Notes: generated by a model from the sequence alone, not told the origin. DNA of 64,000 bases from Sphingomonas qomolangmaensis (GCF_024496245.1 NZ_CP101740.1:1363501-1427500), one strand, 5' to 3'. Positions 50,049-59,958 are shown, counted from the first letter of the stretch. A program made the numbers and translations.

Positions 50049-52028
50049 TCATTGCAGGGCGAACGCGATTCCCTGGCGGTTGGCGGCACAGGCGGTGCCG
50101 CCGCTGGGCCGGTAGCTGGTTTCGAACTTGAAGTCCTTGGCGCCCGCCACCGCTGTGTCGCCAAAGGTGAAGGGCGGATAGGCGAACAAGGCGCGCGGGC
50201 GCACCGTCGATCCGTCGGCGGCGACATCGAACTCGAGGCTTACCCACCCTTCGAAGCCCATTTTCCGTGCCAGCACCGGATAGTCCGAGGGACTCATGCC
50301 GCTGTCACGTAGCGCCGGTTTGACCCCGATCAGCGCGCATTGCTGTTCGGTCAGCCCGGTCTGCTGGAACTGCGCCTGTGCGGTGACGAGATCACCAGCC
50401 TTGGCCGATAAGTTAGCGCGCCGCAGCAACGCGGCGATCTTGAGCGGGTGTTGCGCCGGCAACGCTGGCTCCTCGATGACGGCATCGAGCAATGCCTCCG
50501 CATCCTCGGGCTCGCGCGAGCCATAGCCGGGCGCGGCAATCTGCAACCGCAGCGTCGCTGCCGTCAGCGGATCGGCGGCAAGGCGCGGCTCGGCGAGCAG
50601 CGCGCGTCGCTGCCGCCGCCAGCTTCCAGGCCCCTTCGCCGCCCCCTCGGGTGCCTCAAGCGCGAGCCGCCCTCGCACCGACGCCGGCGCTTGCATCGCC
50701 GCTGCCAGCGCCGCCGCGCGCGCAAGATGCGCTTGGCGCTCCTTTTCCTCGACGAGTTGCGACGTTGCCAGCCACCAGCTCGCGCCGAACTCGCCGGCTT
50801 GGTCGCCGGCAGCGCGCGCGTTCGCGAGCGCTGCCCGCCACAACGGCAATTGCCGAGCTGCGGCTACTTGAGGATCGACCCCAGCTGCCACCTTTCCGTC
50901 GAGCCAGGCCGCGACTGCGTCATCGAGCGGCTCCATGACCGATCCGCCGTCGTCGGCGCCGGTGGTGCATCGCATCTCGATCCGCGTCGCCGCCCGGTAG
51001 AAGAGGGGGACTTCCTTGATCTGCTCGGGCGCCCAAGACCACTGGGTCACCGCCTCGGCAAATGCCAGCGCACCCGCCCGGCCGCCGGTAGCGTAGATCG
51101 GCTCGACACCCAGAACCGAACCATCTTCGCCGATCGCGAACTCGACGACCCCGACATCTTCGGGCTTCAAGCCGGTGGTTTCGCCGCAAAAAGGCGCATC
51201 CATCGAAGCCGCACTGCGGAACGGTGCATCGGCAATCCGCCCGGCACCCGTATAGGCCAGGTACTTGCCGGCTTCCTCCTTCTTGCCTAGCAGCGACGCT
51301 GCCACCGCCAGATCGGCGCGGGTCGCGACCTCGGCCAGCCCCACCTGCATCGTCAACCCGCCCTGGTTCGCGAGTGCCTCCTTCAGCAACGGATAGGCGG
51401 CCGCGGCTTGTCCCTGGTTCAGCATCGCTCGGGCTTGCTGCGTCTGGATCTGTGCCAGCACCTTCTTGTCGGCATTGCCCGTCTGTGCGAGCGCCAACGC
51501 TTCCTTGGCATAGCCGATCGCCGCGCCGCCCCCGTCGAAGCGGGTGAGGGTCGTAAGCATCAGCAACGGGCTCAGCCGCCCTACCCCTTGCGACCGCGCC
51601 AGCGCCGCCTCGGCATCGAGGATCGCCGCATCGTAATCGAGCCGCGCCCGGGCCAGCCCCGCCAGCGTCAGGTGCGCCTGCTGGCGTTCAGCGTCGAAAC
51701 TGCCGCCCGCCGCTGCCATCGCCGGCAGCCCTTGCCGGATCAAACCCTCGGCCTCGTCGCCGCGCCCCAGCCGGGCGAGACAGCGTCCCTTGCGCACCGC
51801 GATCGCCGATTTGAGGAAGCCCTCGCGGCGCGCGACCGGCAGTTGCTCGATCGATTCGAACTGCGCCACCGCCTCGGCGCATTTGCCCGCCTCGCTGGCA
51901 GCGGTGGCGGCGTCGAAGCGCGCCTGCGCGGTCATCGGTTTGGGCGCTGCCTCCTGCGCCGCCGCACCGCCGGCCATGACGCTAGCGATGGCGATTGCCA
52001 TCGACGAAACGAGTGCGGTATTCGTCAT
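50049..52028 (-). CDS. TPR-repeat protein with TonB-type C-terminal domain
   Basis: 659 residues with a signal peptide (MTNTALVSSMAIAIASVMAG ... AAAQ). The first ~250 residues are TPR-like helical repeats (CAEAVAQFESIEQL; DYDAAILDAEAALA; AAAYPLLKEALANQ). A TonB_C-like unit appears near residues 270-340 (VGVVEFAIGEDGSVLGVEPI), and a second at the C-terminus (KMGFEGWVSLEFDVAADGST ... FGDTAVAGAKDFKF). Such proteins are abundant in sphingomonads and act in the periplasm; no partner is known. Start codon 29 bases from the divergent thioredoxin-like gene. Confidence 0.78.
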   Translation of the reverse strand: MTNTALVSSMAIAIASVMAGGAAAQEAAPKPMTAQARFDAATAASEAGKCAEAVAQFESIEQLPVARREGFLKSAIAVRKGRCLARLGRGDEAEGLIRQGLPAMAAAGGSFDAERQQAHLTLAGLARARLDYDAAILDAEAALARSQGVGRLSPLLMLTTLTRFDGGGAAIGYAKEALALAQTGNADKKVLAQIQTQQARAMLNQGQAAAAYPLLKEALANQGGLTMQVGLAEVATRADLAVAASLLGKKEEAGKYLAYTGAGRIADAPFRSAASMDAPFCGETTGLKPEDVGVVEFAIGEDGSVLGVEPIYATGGRAGALAFAEAVTQWSWAPEQIKEVPLFYRAATRIEMRCTTGADDGGSVMEPLDDAVAAWLDGKVAAGVDPQVAAARQLPLWRAALANARAAGDQAGEFGASWWLATSQLVEEKERQAHLARAAALAAAMQAPASVRGRLALEAPEGAAKGPGSWRRQRRALLAEPRLAADPLTAATLRLQIAAPGYGSREPEDAEALLDAVIEEPALPAQHPLKIAALLRRANLSAKAGDLVTAQAQFQQTGLTEQQCALIGVKPALRDSGMSPSDYPVLARKMGFEGWVSLEFDVAADGSTVRPRALFAYPPFTFGDTAVAGAKDFKFETSYRPSGGTACAANRQGIAFALQ

Positions 52029-52057
52029 GTCCGATTCCCCAGCTTTTGCAGGAACCT

Positions 52058-52519
52058 ATGCCGGCCACCATGTCACCGTCGAGGGGGATTCGATCGCGGT
52101 TGCGACCAGTCGTTATGGCTGCTTTTGCGCTCGCATCGGTGCCTGTCGCCGCGCAGGAGACCGCCCCGCCCGACACTTTGCTGCTGTTCGTCGCATCCTG
52201 GTGCGCGCCATGCCACCGCGAGCTTCGCGAGTTCGACGCGATCGCCGCGGCCGCGCGCCCTGCGCGCACCTTGGTCGTCGCCTATGACGACACCCGCGCG
52301 ACGCGGACGATGCTGCGCAACATCGCGCCCGATCGCCGCTGGCCGATCGACACCCCGGCCCGGCGCGAGCTACGCCGGCGCCTGATGCAGCGCGCGGTCG
52401 GGCTGCCCTATGCGGTATTGACCGATCAACGCGGCGAACCCTGCGCAACGAGCAACCAGGGCCTCACCGCCGAGCGCGCCCGCCGGCTGCAGCGAAGCTG
52501 CGCGACCGGCGGACGCTAG
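52058..52519 (+). CDS. Exported thioredoxin-like protein
   Basis: 153 residues from ATG 52058 (AGGA upstream), or 149 from ATG 52070. The N-terminus has a basic start and hydrophobic core ending VPVAAQ, predicting export. The redox site LLLFVASWCAPCHREL contains CxxC (CAPC), as in TlpA/ResA-type proteins, and the cis-Pro segment is GLPYAVLTDQRG. It should act on disulfides of periplasmic proteins. It is divergent from the TPR/TonB gene, with the start codons only 29 bases apart. Confidence 0.8.
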   Translation: MPATMSPSRGIRSRLRPVVMAAFALASVPVAAQETAPPDTLLLFVASWCAPCHRELREFDAIAAAARPARTLVVAYDDTRATRTMLRNIAPDRRWPIDTPARRELRRRLMQRAVGLPYAVLTDQRGEPCATSNQGLTAERARRLQRSCATGGR

Positions 52520-52526
52520 CCGCGCG

Positions 52527-53117
52527 TCAGGCCAGCTTGTCGACCTTGGCCTGCAATGCCGACAGCTGCGATTTCAGCGCGGCGATCTCGTCGTCCTTGC
52601 TCGCGCTAGCCGTTGCCGCCGGCGCTGCAGCAGCACCCGCCGCGACCGGCGCCGCCCCGGGCACCACGCCGGCGCTCTTGAACGCGGCGGTCGCCGCCTC
52701 GAACATTTCCATGTTGCGCTTGGCGATCTCGGCGAAGGGCGAATGCGCGAACGCCCCCTCGACCGCCGATTTGAACTGTTCCTGGTTGCGGCTGAAGCTG
52801 TCCATCGACGCTTCGAGATAGCCCGGCACCATCGCCTGCATGCTGTCGCCATACAGGCTGATCAGCTGGCGCAGGAAGCTCACCGGCAGCATCGTCTGCC
52901 CGCCGCGCGATTCTTCCTCCATGATGATCTGGGTCAGCACATTATGCGTGATATCCTCGTCGCTTCGCGCGTCGACGACCTTGAAGTCGCGGCCTTCGCG
53001 AGTCATCACCGCGAGATGTTCGAGCGTTATGTAAGACGATGTCTCGGTATTGTAGAGACGACGGTTGGCGTACTTCTTGACGATGACGGGCCCACCGTCT
53101 GGCGTTGACTTCTTCAT
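52527..53117 (-). CDS. phaR: Polyhydroxyalkanoate synthesis repressor
   Basis: 196 residues from ATG 53117 (GAGGG upstream). The N-terminal domain VIVKKYANRRLYNTETSSYI, TLEHLAVMTREGRDFKVVDA and RSDEDITHNVLTQIIMEEES is diagnostic of PhaR, which binds PHA granules and represses phasin and other PHA genes. The C-terminal part is Ala-rich with a final coiled coil (DDEIAALKSQLSALQAKVDK). It is divergent from the phaC-like gene with start codons 18 bases apart, so the two share one control region. Confidence 0.93.
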   Translation of the reverse strand: MKKSTPDGGPVIVKKYANRRLYNTETSSYITLEHLAVMTREGRDFKVVDARSDEDITHNVLTQIIMEEESRGGQTMLPVSFLRQLISLYGDSMQAMVPGYLEASMDSFSRNQEQFKSAVEGAFAHSPFAEIAKRNMEMFEAATAAFKSAGVVPGAAPVAAGAAAAPAATASASKDDEIAALKSQLSALQAKVDKLA

Positions 53118-53135
53118 GGACGACCCTCGCAAGTG

Positions 53136-54203
53136 ATGGACGCAACCGTAACACCGTTCGATACTGCACCGCAACAAGCGCCGCGACCGCTGCCTTTGTT
53201 TCTGGAAATGCTCAGGAACCAGACCGAGGATGCGCCCGATCGCCGTGTGCGTGCGCTCGCGGGGCTGCGCGCCTATCAGGCCGCGCCGCGCCCACCGCGC
53301 GCGCCAGCGGGCGAAATCGTCGCCACCGCCGGCCGCGCGACGCTGCGCAGCTATGCCGCGACCGGTCGCCCCGTCGTGTTCGTGCCCTCGCTGATCAACC
53401 CGCCCTATATCCTCGACCTGTCGCCCGACGCCTCGCTGCTTCGCTGGCTCGCCACCCAGGGGTTCGCGCCCCTGCTCGTCGATTGGGGCCAGCCCCGCCC
53501 CGCCGATCGCGCGCAGGATATCGATTCGCATATCGAGCAGCTGCTGCTGCCCTTGCTGCGCAGCATCGGCGAGCCGCCGCTGCTGGTCGGCTATTGCCTC
53601 GGCGGGACGATCGCGCTTGCCGCCGCCGCGCTCACCCCCGTCGCGGGCGTCGCGCTCATCGCCGCCCCCTGGCGCTTTGCCGGCTTCGGCAACGCCGCGC
53701 GCGCCGACATCGCGGGTCTCTGGAGCGACGCACAACCCGCCTGCGACCAGCTCGGCCTGGTGCCGATCGAAGTGCTGCAATCGGGCTTCTGGCGGCTCGA
53801 TCCCGCGCGCACGATCGGCAAGTTCGAAGCCTTTGCCGACATCGCCCCCGACAGCGACGCCGCGCGCCGCTTCGTCGCGCTCGAGGATTGGGCGAATGAC
53901 GGCGCGCCGATCGCCTATGCCGCCGGGCGCCAGATGTTCGACGACCTGTTCGACGCCGACCTGCCCGGCACCCGCCGCTGGCGGATCGGCGATACGCTGG
54001 TCGACCCGCACAAGCTCGCATCCCCGCTCGTCGAGTTCGTCTCGGCCAACGACCGCATCGTCCCCGCCGCCAGCGCGATCGGCCTGCCCGACGCGCGCAT
54101 CCTGGCGGCGGGGCATGTCGGGATGATCGTCGGCTCCTCGGCGCGCGCGCAGCTCTGGCAACCGCTCGCCGACTGGCTAACCGCCATACCCTCCGCTAGA
54201 TAG
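53136..54203 (+). CDS. PhaC-like alpha/beta hydrolase (short PHA synthase relative)
   Basis: 355 residues from ATG 53136; GTG 53133 is also possible. The PHA-synthase box GYCLGGT has a Cys nucleophile at 154, not the Ser of lipases. Asp306 (SANDRIVP) and His327 (GHVGMIVGS) complete the PhaC triad. Other synthase-like pieces are [24 protein letters not shown] and [10 protein letters not shown]. The length equals class III PhaC subunits. No PhaE partner is visible. Neighbours phaR and a thiolase support a role in PHA metabolism. It may polymerise hydroxyacyl-CoA or act as a thioesterase-like relative. Confidence 0.8.
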   Translation: MDATVTPFDTAPQQAPRPLPLFLEMLRNQTEDAPDRRVRALAGLRAYQAAPRPPRAPAGEIVATAGRATLRSYAATGRPVVFVPSLINPPYILDLSPDASLLRWLATQGFAPLLVDWGQPRPADRAQDIDSHIEQLLLPLLRSIGEPPLLVGYCLGGTIALAAAALTPVAGVALIAAPWRFAGFGNAARADIAGLWSDAQPACDQLGLVPIEVLQSGFWRLDPARTIGKFEAFADIAPDSDAARRFVALEDWANDGAPIAYAAGRQMFDDLFDADLPGTRRWRIGDTLVDPHKLASPLVEFVSANDRIVPAASAIGLPDARILAAGHVGMIVGSSARAQLWQPLADWLTAIPSAR

Positions 54204-54229
54204 GCGCAAACATCCAAGGAGAGCCCTGC

Positions 54230-55405
54230 ATGCCCGATATCGTCATCGCCGCCGCCAAGCGCACCCCCGTCGGCAGCTTCCTCGGCGCCTTCGCCACCAC
54301 CCCGGCGCACGAACTGGGCCGCATCGCGATCGAAGCAGCGCTCGAACAAGCGGGCGTCAAGGGCGAGGACGTGTCCGAAGTGATCTTCGGCCAGGTGCTC
54401 ACCGCGGCGCAGGGGCAGAACCCCGCGCGCCAGGCATCGATGGCAGCGGGCGTTCCCAAGGAAGTCCCCGCCTGGGGCGTCAACCAGGTCTGCGGCTCGG
54501 GGCTGCGCTCGGTCGCGCTCGGCATGCAGGCGATCGCCAATGGCGACGCCACGATCGTCGTCGCGGGCGGCCAGGAAAGCATGTCGCTCTCGGCGCACGC
54601 GCTGCCGATGCGCGCGGGCACCAAGATGGGTGACGCCAGCCTGGTAGACACGATGATCAAGGACGGGCTGACCGACGTGTTCAACGGCTATCACATGGGC
54701 ATCACCGCCGAGAACCTCGCCGAGCAATATCAGGTCACCCGCGCCGACCAGGACGCATTCGCGGTCCGCTCGCAGAACCGCGCCGAGGCCGCCCGCGCCG
54801 CCGGCCGCTTCAAGGACGAGATCGCGCCGGTCACGATCAAGGGCCGCAAGGGTGATACGATCGTCAGCGACGACGAATATATCCGCGCCGGCGCCACCAT
54901 CGACGGCATCGCCGGGCTCCGCCCCGCCTTCAAGAAGGACGGCAGCGTCACCGCCGCCAACGCCAGCGGCCTCAACGACGGCGCCGCGGCCCTGGTGCTG
55001 ATGACCGCCGAGGAAGCGCAGCGCCGTGGCATTACCCCGCTCGCGACGATCAAGAGCTTCGCCAGTGCCGGCGTCGACCCCTCGATCATGGGAATCGGCC
55101 CCGTGCCCGCAAGCCGCCGCGCGCTCGAAAAGGCCGGCTGGACCGTCGGCGACCTCGACCTGATCGAGGCCAACGAAGCCTTCGCGGCACAGGCGCTCGC
55201 GGTCGGCAAGGACATGGGCTGGGATGCCGAGCGGGTGAACGTCAACGGCGGCGCGATCGCGATCGGCCACCCGATCGGCGCATCGGGCGCGCGCGTGCTG
55301 ACGACGCTGCTCTACGAGATGCAAAAGCGCGATGCGAAGAAGGGGTTGGCGACCTTGTGCATCGGCGGCGGCATGGGGATCGCGATGTGCGTCGAACGCG
55401 CGTGA
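54230..55405 (+). CDS. phaA: Acetyl-CoA C-acetyltransferase (thiolase)
   Basis: 391 residues. Catalytic residues are in conserved motifs: Cys near 89 ([15 protein letters not shown]), His near 348 ([17 protein letters not shown]) and Cys near 378 (TLCIGGGMG). It condenses two acetyl-CoA to acetoacetyl-CoA, the first step to polyhydroxybutyrate, or degrades ketoacyl-CoA. It starts 26 bases after the phaC-like gene with AAGGAGAG before the ATG. A phaB reductase is not in the window. Confidence 0.93.
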   Translation: MPDIVIAAAKRTPVGSFLGAFATTPAHELGRIAIEAALEQAGVKGEDVSEVIFGQVLTAAQGQNPARQASMAAGVPKEVPAWGVNQVCGSGLRSVALGMQAIANGDATIVVAGGQESMSLSAHALPMRAGTKMGDASLVDTMIKDGLTDVFNGYHMGITAENLAEQYQVTRADQDAFAVRSQNRAEAARAAGRFKDEIAPVTIKGRKGDTIVSDDEYIRAGATIDGIAGLRPAFKKDGSVTAANASGLNDGAAALVLMTAEEAQRRGITPLATIKSFASAGVDPSIMGIGPVPASRRALEKAGWTVGDLDLIEANEAFAAQALAVGKDMGWDAERVNVNGGAIAIGHPIGASGARVLTTLLYEMQKRDAKKGLATLCIGGGMGIAMCVERA

Positions 55406-55567
55406 GCAACTAGTATCGATTGTTACAGTGTGTTAGCATAATGCTACACATATGTGACAATCCCGCAACAATTGAAACTTAATTTGGTTTGGACGCCTGG
55501 CCCGTATTGTCAGTAGCGCTTGGGAGGGGTGAACTACCCCCAGTTCATTACGAATTGGGGGCATCCA
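55406..55567 (+). promoter_or_regulatory. Promoter/leader of the TonB receptor gene with two exclusive hairpins
   Basis: The first half is AT-rich (TTACAGTGTGTTAGCATAAT and onward), suited to a promoter. The last 45 bases carry two competing stems. Stem A is GGGGT 55526-55530 with ACCCC 55536-55540. Stem B is CCCCCAGTT 55537-55545 with AATTGGGGG 55553-55561. Stem B hides the GGGGG that is the only ribosome site before ATG 55568; stem A would leave it free. Confidence 0.45.
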
Positions 55568-58500
55568 ATGAAATCGACCAAGTTCCTTTGCGCCACGGCA
55601 CTCGCTGGCGCGGTACTTACTTTCCCGATGATGGCGGCGGCGCAGGACGCGCCGGCGGATGAAGCCGCGGTGCAAACGACCGATGATGCGCAGGCGGATG
55701 AAGGCGACGCGATCGTCATCACCGGTTCGCGCATCACCCGCCCGAATCTCGATTCGACCAATCCGATCACCACGGTCGAGATCGACGAGATCGTCACCGG
55801 CGACATCTCGCTCGGCAACGCGCTCAGCAACTTGCCCCAGCTGGGGCAGACTTACACGTCGGGCAACTCGACTCGCTTCATCGGCACCGCCGGTCTCAGC
55901 ATCCTCGATCTTCGTAACCTGGGAACTGCGCGCACGCTCGTGCTGGTCAACGGTCGCCGTCATGTCACCGCGCAGCCGGGTTCGAACTCGGTCGACGTCA
56001 ACACCATCCCGACCGATCTGGTCGAGGGAATCGATCTCCTCACCGGCGGCAACTCGGCCATTTACGGCCCCGATGCGGTTGCCGGCGTGGTCAATTTCAG
56101 GCTCCGCCGCGACTTCGACGGGATCGCGGTACGTGGCCAGGCCGGCATGTCCGACCGCGGTGATGCAGGCAATTATTTCGTCAGCGTGACCGCAGGTGAG
56201 AATTTCGCCGATAACCGCGGCAACATCGCGGTGAATCTCGAATACGCGCGCAGCGACGTGCTGTTCTTCACCGAGCGTGACGATCTGACCGGCGCGTACA
56301 GCGGTCGCAGCCAGCTCCAGCTGGTCGAGAATACCGGTCCGAACCTTAATCCGAACGCCGGCCCGCTTCGCTCGACCCCCGAGGCAGCGGGGGGCAACGG
56401 CGTTCCCGACAACGCGTTCATCACTGGCGTTCGCAACACCAACATTTCGCTGGGTGGCCTTTTGACGGCGGCTTGTCCCGTTGCGGCTGCGACCGGCGAA
56501 AGCAATGCCGCCTTCCAGGCGCGTCGCGGTCGGGTTTGTAGCGGCCTTGCCAACCCGGGTTCGTCGAACCCGTTGTCGCAGTTCGGCTACACTTATGTCT
56601 TCCGTCCCGACGGTTCGCTCGTCCGCAACAACTGCATCACCGATTTCCGGCCGGTGGGTTCCACCAACTGCGTAGGCGGCGAAGGCTCGACGTTGCGGGA
56701 GACCGGCATGCTCCAGCCGCAAATCGATCGCTATGCTGCCAACCTGTTGGCAAGCTTCGAAGTGTCGCAGGGCTTCCGGCCCTTCATCGAGGCGAAGTTC
56801 GTCCGCGTCGAATCGCTGCAGGAAGGTCAGCCGACCTTCTTCAACAACACGTTCAGCATCAACAACCCGTTCCTGACCGACCAGGCGCGCGGGCAGCTCC
56901 AGGGCATCTTGGCACCCGGCGTGACGACGTTTACGGCGCAGCGTTTCAATACCGATTTCGCCGGTCGCGGCGAGGATCACCGACGCGATACCTTCCGCAT
57001 CGTCGGCGGCGTCGATGGCACGTTCAACAATGACTGGCGCTACGAAGTCGCCGTGAATTACGGGCGCACCGAGAGCTACTACGAGACCCGCGGCAACGTG
57101 TTGATTGCCGAATATGGACGGTCGATCAATGCGGTGCGCAACACGCAGGGCCAGATCGTCTGCGCGGTCAACAACGACGCCAGCACAACCAATGACGACC
57201 CCGCGTGCGTTCCGGTCAATCTGTTCGGTGAAGGGCAGCCTGCCCAGGCCGCGCTCGACTATTTCGGCTATACCTCTTCGCGTGAAGAGCTGGCCGAGCA
57301 GTTTGTGGCATCGGCGTTCGTTTCGGGTAACCTGGGGCAGCTGTTCACCCTGCCCGGCGGGCCGATCGGCTTCGCACTGGGTGCTGAATATCGCCGCGAA
57401 ACGGCATCGTCGTCATATGACGAGACCACCAAAGCGGGTCTGACCTTCCTGAACGCTATTGCCGACTTCGCGCCGCCAGCGCTCGAGGTGAAGGAAGTAT
57501 TCGGCGAAGTTCGCGTCCCCCTCCTTGCCAACATGCCGTTCGCACACGAGCTGAGCATCGAAGGCGCGGGGCGTTTGACCGGCTACAATGTCGGTAACAA
57601 GCGCCAGACCTTTACCTGGAACATCGGTGGTATCTACGCTCCGATCCGCGACATCCGTTTTCGCGCCAGCTATGCCAAGTCGGTCCGCGCACCGACCCAG
57701 TCGAACCTGTTCTCGGCTGAGACGCAGACCTTCGCCAACGGCCTTACCGATCCTTGCGGTCAGCAGAACATCAACAACAACCCTAACCGCGTTCAAAATT
57801 GCGCCGCGGCGGGCGTACCGACCACGCAGACTTTCAATGGCGTGACCGAGCCGTTCAGCAACCGCGCGGCGTCGGGCGTATCGGGGTTCAACCGCGGCAA
57901 TCCGTTGCTCGATCCCGAGGAAAGCCTCAGCCTCACCGTTGGTGCGGTGTTCCAGCCGAGCTTCCTGCCGGGCTTCACGCTGTCGGTCGATTACTACAAC
58001 ATCGAAATCGAGCAGGCGATTCAGGGCCTGACCGGTCAGACGATCATCAACCAGTGCTATGACAACCCAAGCGGCATCGACAATCCGTTCTGCTCGGTAG
58101 TTTTCCGCAATCCCGACGGCACCTTCGCCGGCCAGCAGGATATCATCCACGATGGTGTTACGGTCACCATCCCACGCACGGGTCCTGCGTTCTTCAACCA
58201 GCCGTTCAACTTTGCGAAGTTCCAGACCAACGGTATCGATGTCGATCTGAACTATCGCATGGAAGTCGGCCCCGGCTCGCTCAGCCTGCGTTCGGTGGTT
58301 AGCCACGTGTTCCGACGCAACAACTTCACCGACGTCACCCGGCCCGATTTCCGCGATCGGACGCTGTCGGAGCTAGGCGAGCCGCGGTGGGAAGGGTCGC
58401 TTTCGGCGAATCTCGAAATGCCGTCGTTCGATCTGTTCTATCAGATGCGCTACATCGATAAGCAGGTGATCGGTCTATACGAAACGTTCTTTGCGTTCGA

Positions 58501-58729
58501 TGGTCGAGACGCGTTGAACCCCGATTCCAACTCGTTGGTTTACTATCCCGAAACGTTCTACCACAATGTTAGACTCGGGCTAAAGGCAGCCGAGAACTTC
58601 CGCTTCTATGTTGGTATCGACAACATTTTCGACACCCTGCCCCCGCTCGGGCTCTTGGGCACCGAAGCGAATGCGCCTTATGGCAATCTCGGTCGCAGCC
58701 TCTACGCTGGTGCCTCGATCAAGTTCTGA
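55568..58729 (+). CDS. TonB-dependent outer-membrane receptor
   Basis: 1053 residues with a signal peptide (KFLCATALAGAVLTF ... MAAAQ). A TonB-box-like stretch (EGDAIVITGSRITRPN) precedes the plug domain (ALSNLPQLGQTYTS; TARTLVLVNGRRHVT; IDLLTGGNSAIYGPDAVAGV). A long beta-barrel ends ASIKF with terminal Phe. The sequence is of the large sphingomonad/xanthomonad type for plant-derived oligosaccharides or other organic compounds; the substrate cannot be deduced. Some Cys pairs occur in loops. It is separate from any transporter or catabolic operon. A strong terminator follows. Confidence 0.93.
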   Translation: MKSTKFLCATALAGAVLTFPMMAAAQDAPADEAAVQTTDDAQADEGDAIVITGSRITRPNLDSTNPITTVEIDEIVTGDISLGNALSNLPQLGQTYTSGNSTRFIGTAGLSILDLRNLGTARTLVLVNGRRHVTAQPGSNSVDVNTIPTDLVEGIDLLTGGNSAIYGPDAVAGVVNFRLRRDFDGIAVRGQAGMSDRGDAGNYFVSVTAGENFADNRGNIAVNLEYARSDVLFFTERDDLTGAYSGRSQLQLVENTGPNLNPNAGPLRSTPEAAGGNGVPDNAFITGVRNTNISLGGLLTAACPVAAATGESNAAFQARRGRVCSGLANPGSSNPLSQFGYTYVFRPDGSLVRNNCITDFRPVGSTNCVGGEGSTLRETGMLQPQIDRYAANLLASFEVSQGFRPFIEAKFVRVESLQEGQPTFFNNTFSINNPFLTDQARGQLQGILAPGVTTFTAQRFNTDFAGRGEDHRRDTFRIVGGVDGTFNNDWRYEVAVNYGRTESYYETRGNVLIAEYGRSINAVRNTQGQIVCAVNNDASTTNDDPACVPVNLFGEGQPAQAALDYFGYTSSREELAEQFVASAFVSGNLGQLFTLPGGPIGFALGAEYRRETASSSYDETTKAGLTFLNAIADFAPPALEVKEVFGEVRVPLLANMPFAHELSIEGAGRLTGYNVGNKRQTFTWNIGGIYAPIRDIRFRASYAKSVRAPTQSNLFSAETQTFANGLTDPCGQQNINNNPNRVQNCAAAGVPTTQTFNGVTEPFSNRAASGVSGFNRGNPLLDPEESLSLTVGAVFQPSFLPGFTLSVDYYNIEIEQAIQGLTGQTIINQCYDNPSGIDNPFCSVVFRNPDGTFAGQQDIIHDGVTVTIPRTGPAFFNQPFNFAKFQTNGIDVDLNYRMEVGPGSLSLRSVVSHVFRRNNFTDVTRPDFRDRTLSELGEPRWEGSLSANLEMPSFDLFYQMRYIDKQVIGLYETFFAFDGRDALNPDSNSLVYYPETFYHNVRLGLKAAENFRFYVGIDNIFDTLPPLGLLGTEANAPYGNLGRSLYAGASIKF

Positions 58730-58750
58730 CGTTGAAAAAACGACTACCAG

Positions 58751-58782
58751 AAAGGGGGGGCCGAAGGGCTTCCCCTTTTTTT
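58751..58782 (+). terminator. Strong intrinsic terminator of the TonB receptor gene
   Basis: A 12-pair stem (58751-58762 with 58767-58778, two G-T pairs) closes a GAAG loop and is followed by TTTT directly extending the stem's own T run. The T tract overlaps the TAA stop of the convergent alr gene (58781-58783). Confidence 0.88.
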
Positions 58783-59833
58783 ATGCCCAAACCCGATCGA
58801 ACCGGTCGCCCAGCCCCGTCAGCAACTCATATTGCGACAGCCCGCTCGCCGCGCTCGCCGCCGGCAGCGCATAGTCGATCGTCACCCAGTCGCCCTCGGC
58901 CAGCCCCGGCGCCGCCGACACGTCGATCGCGGTGAGGTCCATCGATACCCGCCCGATCACCGGCAACGCCGCGCCGCCCGCGCTCGCCATGCCGGTGCCC
59001 GAAAACCCGCGCAGATAGCCGTCGGCATACCCCAAGTTCAGGATCGCCACCTCGGTATCGCGCGGCGCGGTCCACATCGCGTTGTAGCCCACCGCGCCGC
59101 CCGCGGGCACGCGCCGCCGCTGGAGCACCTGCGCCTGCGGAAATGCAACCTGCGCGATCCGCCCCGCCAGCGCCGCACTCGGCTCGCCGCCATACAGCGC
59201 GATCCCCGGTCGGGTCAGATCGAAGCCATAGCCCTGCCCCAGCGCCACCCCCGCCGAATTGGCGAGGCTCATCCGCCGGGCGCTCGTGCGCCCCGCGAGC
59301 CCGGCGAACGCCGCGCGCTGGGCCTCGTTCATCGGCGAATCCTCGTCGGCGCAGGCGAGGTGGCTCATCAGCGTCTCGATCGCCAACCCGTCGAGCAACC
59401 CGGCAACGACCTCCTCGATCGACACCCCCAGCCGGTGCATGCCCGTGTCGACCATCACCTCGCACCCCCGCCCGCCGCCGGCCTCGCGCCAGCGCGCGAC
59501 CTGGCCCGGCGTGTTGAGCACCGGCCGCGCGGGGCTGTCGATCGCCGCGCCCATGTCCTCGGGCCGCACCCCGTGCAGCACCGACAGCGACAGGTCGTGC
59601 GCGGCGACGAGATCGGCGAGCGCCGCCGCCTCGGCCCAGGTCGCTACGAAAAAGTCGCGGCACCCCGCCGCCGCCAGCCGCTCGACCACCCCGCGCGCGC
59701 CCAGCCCATAGCCATCGGCCTTCACCGCCGCGCCGCACGCCGCGCCCCCGCTCATCGCGGCCATCACACGCCAATTGGCGATCAGCGCGGCACTATCGAG
59801 GTTCAGCCGAAGCGGAGCGGAAGCGTTTGTCAT
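58781..59833 (-). CDS. alr: Alanine racemase
   Basis: 350 residues from ATG 59833 (MTNASAPLRLNLDSAALIAN). The PLP lysine is Lys38 in AAVKADGYGLG, the second catalytic residue is Tyr in GYNAMW near residue 245, and MVDTGMHRLGV, LANSAG and DLTRPGIALYGG are family motifs. It makes D-alanine for peptidoglycan, or serves L-alanine catabolism. Slightly shorter than the common ~365 residues. The longer frame from 59893 has no support. Confidence 0.93.
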   Translation of the reverse strand: MTNASAPLRLNLDSAALIANWRVMAAMSGGAACGAAVKADGYGLGARGVVERLAAAGCRDFFVATWAEAAALADLVAAHDLSLSVLHGVRPEDMGAAIDSPARPVLNTPGQVARWREAGGGRGCEVMVDTGMHRLGVSIEEVVAGLLDGLAIETLMSHLACADEDSPMNEAQRAAFAGLAGRTSARRMSLANSAGVALGQGYGFDLTRPGIALYGGEPSAALAGRIAQVAFPQAQVLQRRRVPAGGAVGYNAMWTAPRDTEVAILNLGYADGYLRGFSGTGMASAGGAALPVIGRVSMDLTAIDVSAAPGLAEGDWVTIDYALPAASAASGLSQYELLTGLGDRFDRVWA

Positions 59834-59958
59834 GCCCGATCGCGTACCGACCTGCCACGCCCGCGACAATGCCCCCGCGCGGCCCCGCGCCACACCCCGC
59901 CTGCCCCTCTTGTCTCCCTGTCGAAAACCCCGCTACGCCCGCTATGGGGGAGATACGC

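Noticed and set aside
53118..54161. N-terminal extension of the phaR frame antisense to the phaC-like gene
   Set aside because: PhaR homology starts at ATG 53117, which has a ribosome site; the extension is an antisense shadow of the phaC-like gene.
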